Source of the DNA: Actinomycetes bacterium
GTDB taxonomy: Bacteria > Actinomycetota > Acidimicrobiia > Acidimicrobiales > Palsa-688
Direction of reading: 5' to 3'
Length of the DNA stretch: 6,228 bases
Assembly: GCA_021819345.1 (NCBI GenBank)
Contig: JAKARG010000200.1
Span: 1 to 6,228 of the forward strand
Under the pieces are notes generated by a model. The model was not told the origin of the DNA, ran no database searches, and saw only the letters and a list, made by a program, of their open reading frames with translations. Position numbers and translations under genes: made by a program. Shown here one piece after another: positions 4,385 to 6,228 of this stretch. Position 1 is the first letter of the stretch, and every line of letters begins with the position of its first letter.

Positions 4385-6058
4385 ATGGGAAGCAGGCGGG
4401 TTCGGCGAAGCGCACCGCTGCGGCCATACTGCCCTGTCGTGGCAGCTTCGTACCCTGTGCTCGTCAGCTCCGAGACCGACCCTGACCGCCTCCGCGCCCT
4501 GGGCGGGCTGTCGGTGGGCTCCCTCCCCGCCGTGACGGTCCCCCCGTCCGCCACCTCCGGACCCGATGGCTCCGATGCGCTCATCGTCGATCGAGCTGCT
4601 CTTTCCCCAGAGTTGGAGGACTGGCTGGAAAGGGTGGCCCGATCCGGGGCGAGCGTCCTGCGCCTCGTCGCCCCGTGCGCCCCGAGCGTCTTCCCCGACG
4701 CAGAGTGGTTCCTCCAGGTAACCGACGCCGGCAGGCCCTGGGCCAGCCGCCTCCCCCAGGAGTGGCCGGTGAGCGCCTCGTGGAGCCCGCTCGTCCCCGG
4801 GCCGGATGAGGAGGTCCTGGCGGTGGTGAGCGTCGGGTTCTCCGACCGGCCGGTCCTCTGCCGGCGGGCGCTCGGCGCCGGGCAGGTGGTCACCTGCGCC
4901 CTCGGGGACACCGCCAGCCTGCGCTCCCCCGAGCTGCGACGCCTGCTGTCACGCCTGCTCCGAGCCCGCCGCAGCAGCGATCGCCGGCTCGGCATCGCCG
5001 TAGTCGGCTACGGCCCTCTCGGGGGGATGGGCTTTCACCACGGGCTCGGGGCCACCACCACCGAGGGCCTGGAGCTCGTCGCCGTCGCCGACACCTCGGT
5101 CGAGCGGTTGAAGACCGCCGAAGCGGAGCTCCCCGGGGTGAGCACCTACGACGACCTCGACCTGCTCGCCGCTGACGGGGAGGTCGACGTGGTCGTCGTG
5201 GCCACCCCCCCCTCGACCCACCCGGAGCTGGTCGAGGTGTTCCTCCGGGCGGGCAAGCACGTCGTGTGCGAGAAGCCGCTTTGTTTCACCCCGGCCCAGG
5301 CGGACCACCTGATCGAGCTGGCCGCCTCCGCAGGCGTCGTGCTGACCGTCCACCAGAACCGCCGCTGGGACCCCGATTTCCTCGCTGCACGCTCCCTGGT
5401 CGAGTCCGGGCGCCTCGGGGACCTGTTCAACATGGAGACCTTCGTCGGGGGGTTCGAGCACCCTTGCCGCGCCTGGCACTCCGAGGTGAGCATCTCGGGG
5501 GGGGCCATCTACGACTGGGGAGCCCACTACCTCGACTGGACCCTCCTGCTCATGGGTGACGACCCAGTGCGGGTGACCGCCGCCGGCCACAAGCGGGTGT
5601 GGCACGACGTGACCAACGAGGACCAGGTCCGCGTGCGGCTCACCTGGTCCGACGGGCGAGAGGCCGAGTTCGTCCACAGTGACGTCGCTGCGGTCCGCCG
5701 ACCGAAGCTCTACCTGCAGGGCACCAGGGGAACCCTCGTGGGGCACTACCGACCCCTGGTCACCGAGTCGATCGTTCCGGGCATCGGCTACCGCCGCCTG
5801 GTCGCCCACCACGCCGAGGCCCCGGCCGAGCTCAGCCTTGCCAGCTACACCGGTAGCGCCGGGATCGCCGAGGAGCGGGTGCCGCTGCCGGCCCCGGCCG
5901 AGTTCCCGTTCCACGCCAACCTGGCCGACCACCTGCTGCTCGGCGAGCCGCTCGCCGTGCCCGTCGAGTCGGTCCGCAACGTCATCGCCGTGCTCGACGC
6001 CGCGCAGCGCTCCCTCGGGGCTGGGGGCAGGGCCGTGGAGCTCGGGGGCAGTGCGTGA
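4385..6058 (+). CDS. Gfo/Idh/MocA-family oxidoreductase with a ThuA/GATase-like N-terminal half
   Basis: A 557-residue protein in two parts. Residues about 202-557 form a full Gfo/Idh/MocA NAD(P)-dependent oxidoreductase, a family acting mostly on sugars, inositols and derivatives. The Rossmann start is LGIAVVGYGPLGGMGFHHG, with a modified glycine motif at 208-214. GKHVVCEKPLCFT holds the family lysine (Lys297); HQNRRWDPDF follows, and GGAIYDWGAHYLDW carries the expected Asp377 and His381. Residues about 20-195 look like a degenerate ThuA/GATase-like domain, best seen in FSDRPVLCRRALGAGQVVTCALGD (the yG.GRV..talG pattern of ThuA); this part is less certain. No signal peptide is convincing, so it should be cytoplasmic. 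ATG 4385 follows AGGAG by 4 bases. GTG 4439 is a real alternative: the first 18 codons are Arg-rich with several A/T third positions, and a CATACT -10-like hexamer ends 8 bases before it, as for a leaderless mRNA. Substrate unknown. Confidence 0.9.
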   Translation: MGSRRVRRSAPLRPYCPVVAASYPVLVSSETDPDRLRALGGLSVGSLPAVTVPPSATSGPDGSDALIVDRAALSPELEDWLERVARSGASVLRLVAPCAPSVFPDAEWFLQVTDAGRPWASRLPQEWPVSASWSPLVPGPDEEVLAVVSVGFSDRPVLCRRALGAGQVVTCALGDTASLRSPELRRLLSRLLRARRSSDRRLGIAVVGYGPLGGMGFHHGLGATTTEGLELVAVADTSVERLKTAEAELPGVSTYDDLDLLAADGEVDVVVVATPPSTHPELVEVFLRAGKHVVCEKPLCFTPAQADHLIELAASAGVVLTVHQNRRWDPDFLAARSLVESGRLGDLFNMETFVGGFEHPCRAWHSEVSISGGAIYDWGAHYLDWTLLLMGDDPVRVTAAGHKRVWHDVTNEDQVRVRLTWSDGREAEFVHSDVAAVRRPKLYLQGTRGTLVGHYRPLVTESIVPGIGYRRLVAHHAEAPAELSLASYTGSAGIAEERVPLPAPAEFPFHANLADHLLLGEPLAVPVESVRNVIAVLDAAQRSLGAGGRAVELGGSA

Positions 6059-6107
6059 GCCCGGCGGGGCCGGCGTGAGCCCGGCGGGGCCGGCGTGAGC
6101 CCGGCGG
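6054..6107. repeat. 20-bp tandem repeat starting at the oxidoreductase stop codon
   Basis: CGTGAGCCCGGCGGGGCCGG occurs at 6054-6073 and 6074-6093, then as a partial copy from 6094 to about 6107. The first copy includes the TGA stop (6056-6058) of the oxidoreductase gene. The 10-mer CCGGCGGGGC inside it is shared with the 35-bp repeat at 2205-2290. Confidence 0.85.
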
Positions 6108-6151
6108 CAGGGCGTCGGCGCGCCGGGGCCAGAGATGTCTTTCGGTTCGTC

Positions 6152-6176
6152 GGCGGGAGCTCCGACGGCTCCCGCC
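6152..6176 (+). terminator. Possible terminator stem-loop after the oxidoreductase gene
   Basis: GGCGGGAGC (6152-6160) pairs perfectly with GCTCCCGCC (6168-6176) across a 7-base loop, 93 bases after the stop. There is no U-tract. It could end the oxidoreductase transcript. It could also lie inside the start of a further gene, since an open frame from ATG 6135 runs through it to the window end. Confidence 0.4.
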
Positions 6177-6228
6177 AGAGCGGCGCCAGACGGGCCGGCG
6201 GCGACAGCCGGTGCCGGCCCGAGCGGTC

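Noticed and set aside
4949..5932. 327-residue minus-strand open frame
   Set aside because: It is a shadow of the Gfo/Idh/MocA gene; its Gly/Val/His-rich product has no recognisable motif.
6117..6126. CGGCGCGCCG palindrome
   Set aside because: A 10-bp G/C-only palindrome is expected by chance in DNA of this composition and has no further supporting context.

Overview
The window is very GC-rich, with strong G/C preference at third codon positions and frequent GTG starts. Its gene families (an actinobacterial-type flotillin paired with a small NfeD-like protein, a stand-alone ChrB N-terminal-domain protein, and a membrane-anchored HtrA with a long Pro/Gly-rich cytoplasmic tail) suggest a high-GC actinomycete. 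A lineage such as Acidimicrobiia would fit, but that is inference only. It looks like chromosomal housekeeping and cell-envelope DNA. I see no transposase, phage gene, tRNA, rRNA or CRISPR array.

Layout. Positions 1-2084, minus strand: a probable four-gene operon read right to left. It runs DUF2237 protein (2084-1701), ChrB N-terminal-domain protein (1704-1063, start overlapping the previous stop as GTGA), short NfeD-like OB-fold protein (988-743), then flotillin/SPFH protein (697 to beyond the left edge). Positions 2085-2390: a 306-base intergenic region holding about 2.5 copies of a 35-bp GC-rich tandem repeat and a perfect 13-bp stem-loop that probably terminates the next gene. Positions 2391-4280, minus: an HtrA/DegP-like serine protease with one membrane anchor, an intact His-Asp-Ser triad and a PDZ domain. 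Positions 4281-4384: a short divergent intergenic region with a 10-bp palindrome. Positions 4385-6058, plus: a two-part protein with a probable ThuA/GATase-like N-terminal half and a complete Gfo/Idh/MocA oxidoreductase. Positions 6059-6228: a 20-bp tandem repeat that begins at the stop codon, then a 9-bp stem-loop.

How the genes may work together. Flotillin and NfeD-like proteins are a known membrane-microdomain pair, and HtrA acts in envelope protein quality control, so the left two thirds has a membrane/envelope theme. Placing DUF2237 and ChrB_N proteins upstream of the NfeD/flotillin pair is the least explained arrangement. No chromate transporter gene (chrA) is in view, so the ChrB-like protein should not be assumed to act in chromate resistance. 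The oxidoreductase is transcribed away from the rest and probably acts on a sugar-like substrate.

I found no convincing new multi-gene system. The points most worth checking are the four-gene operon, the fused oxidoreductase, and the GC-rich tandem repeats.
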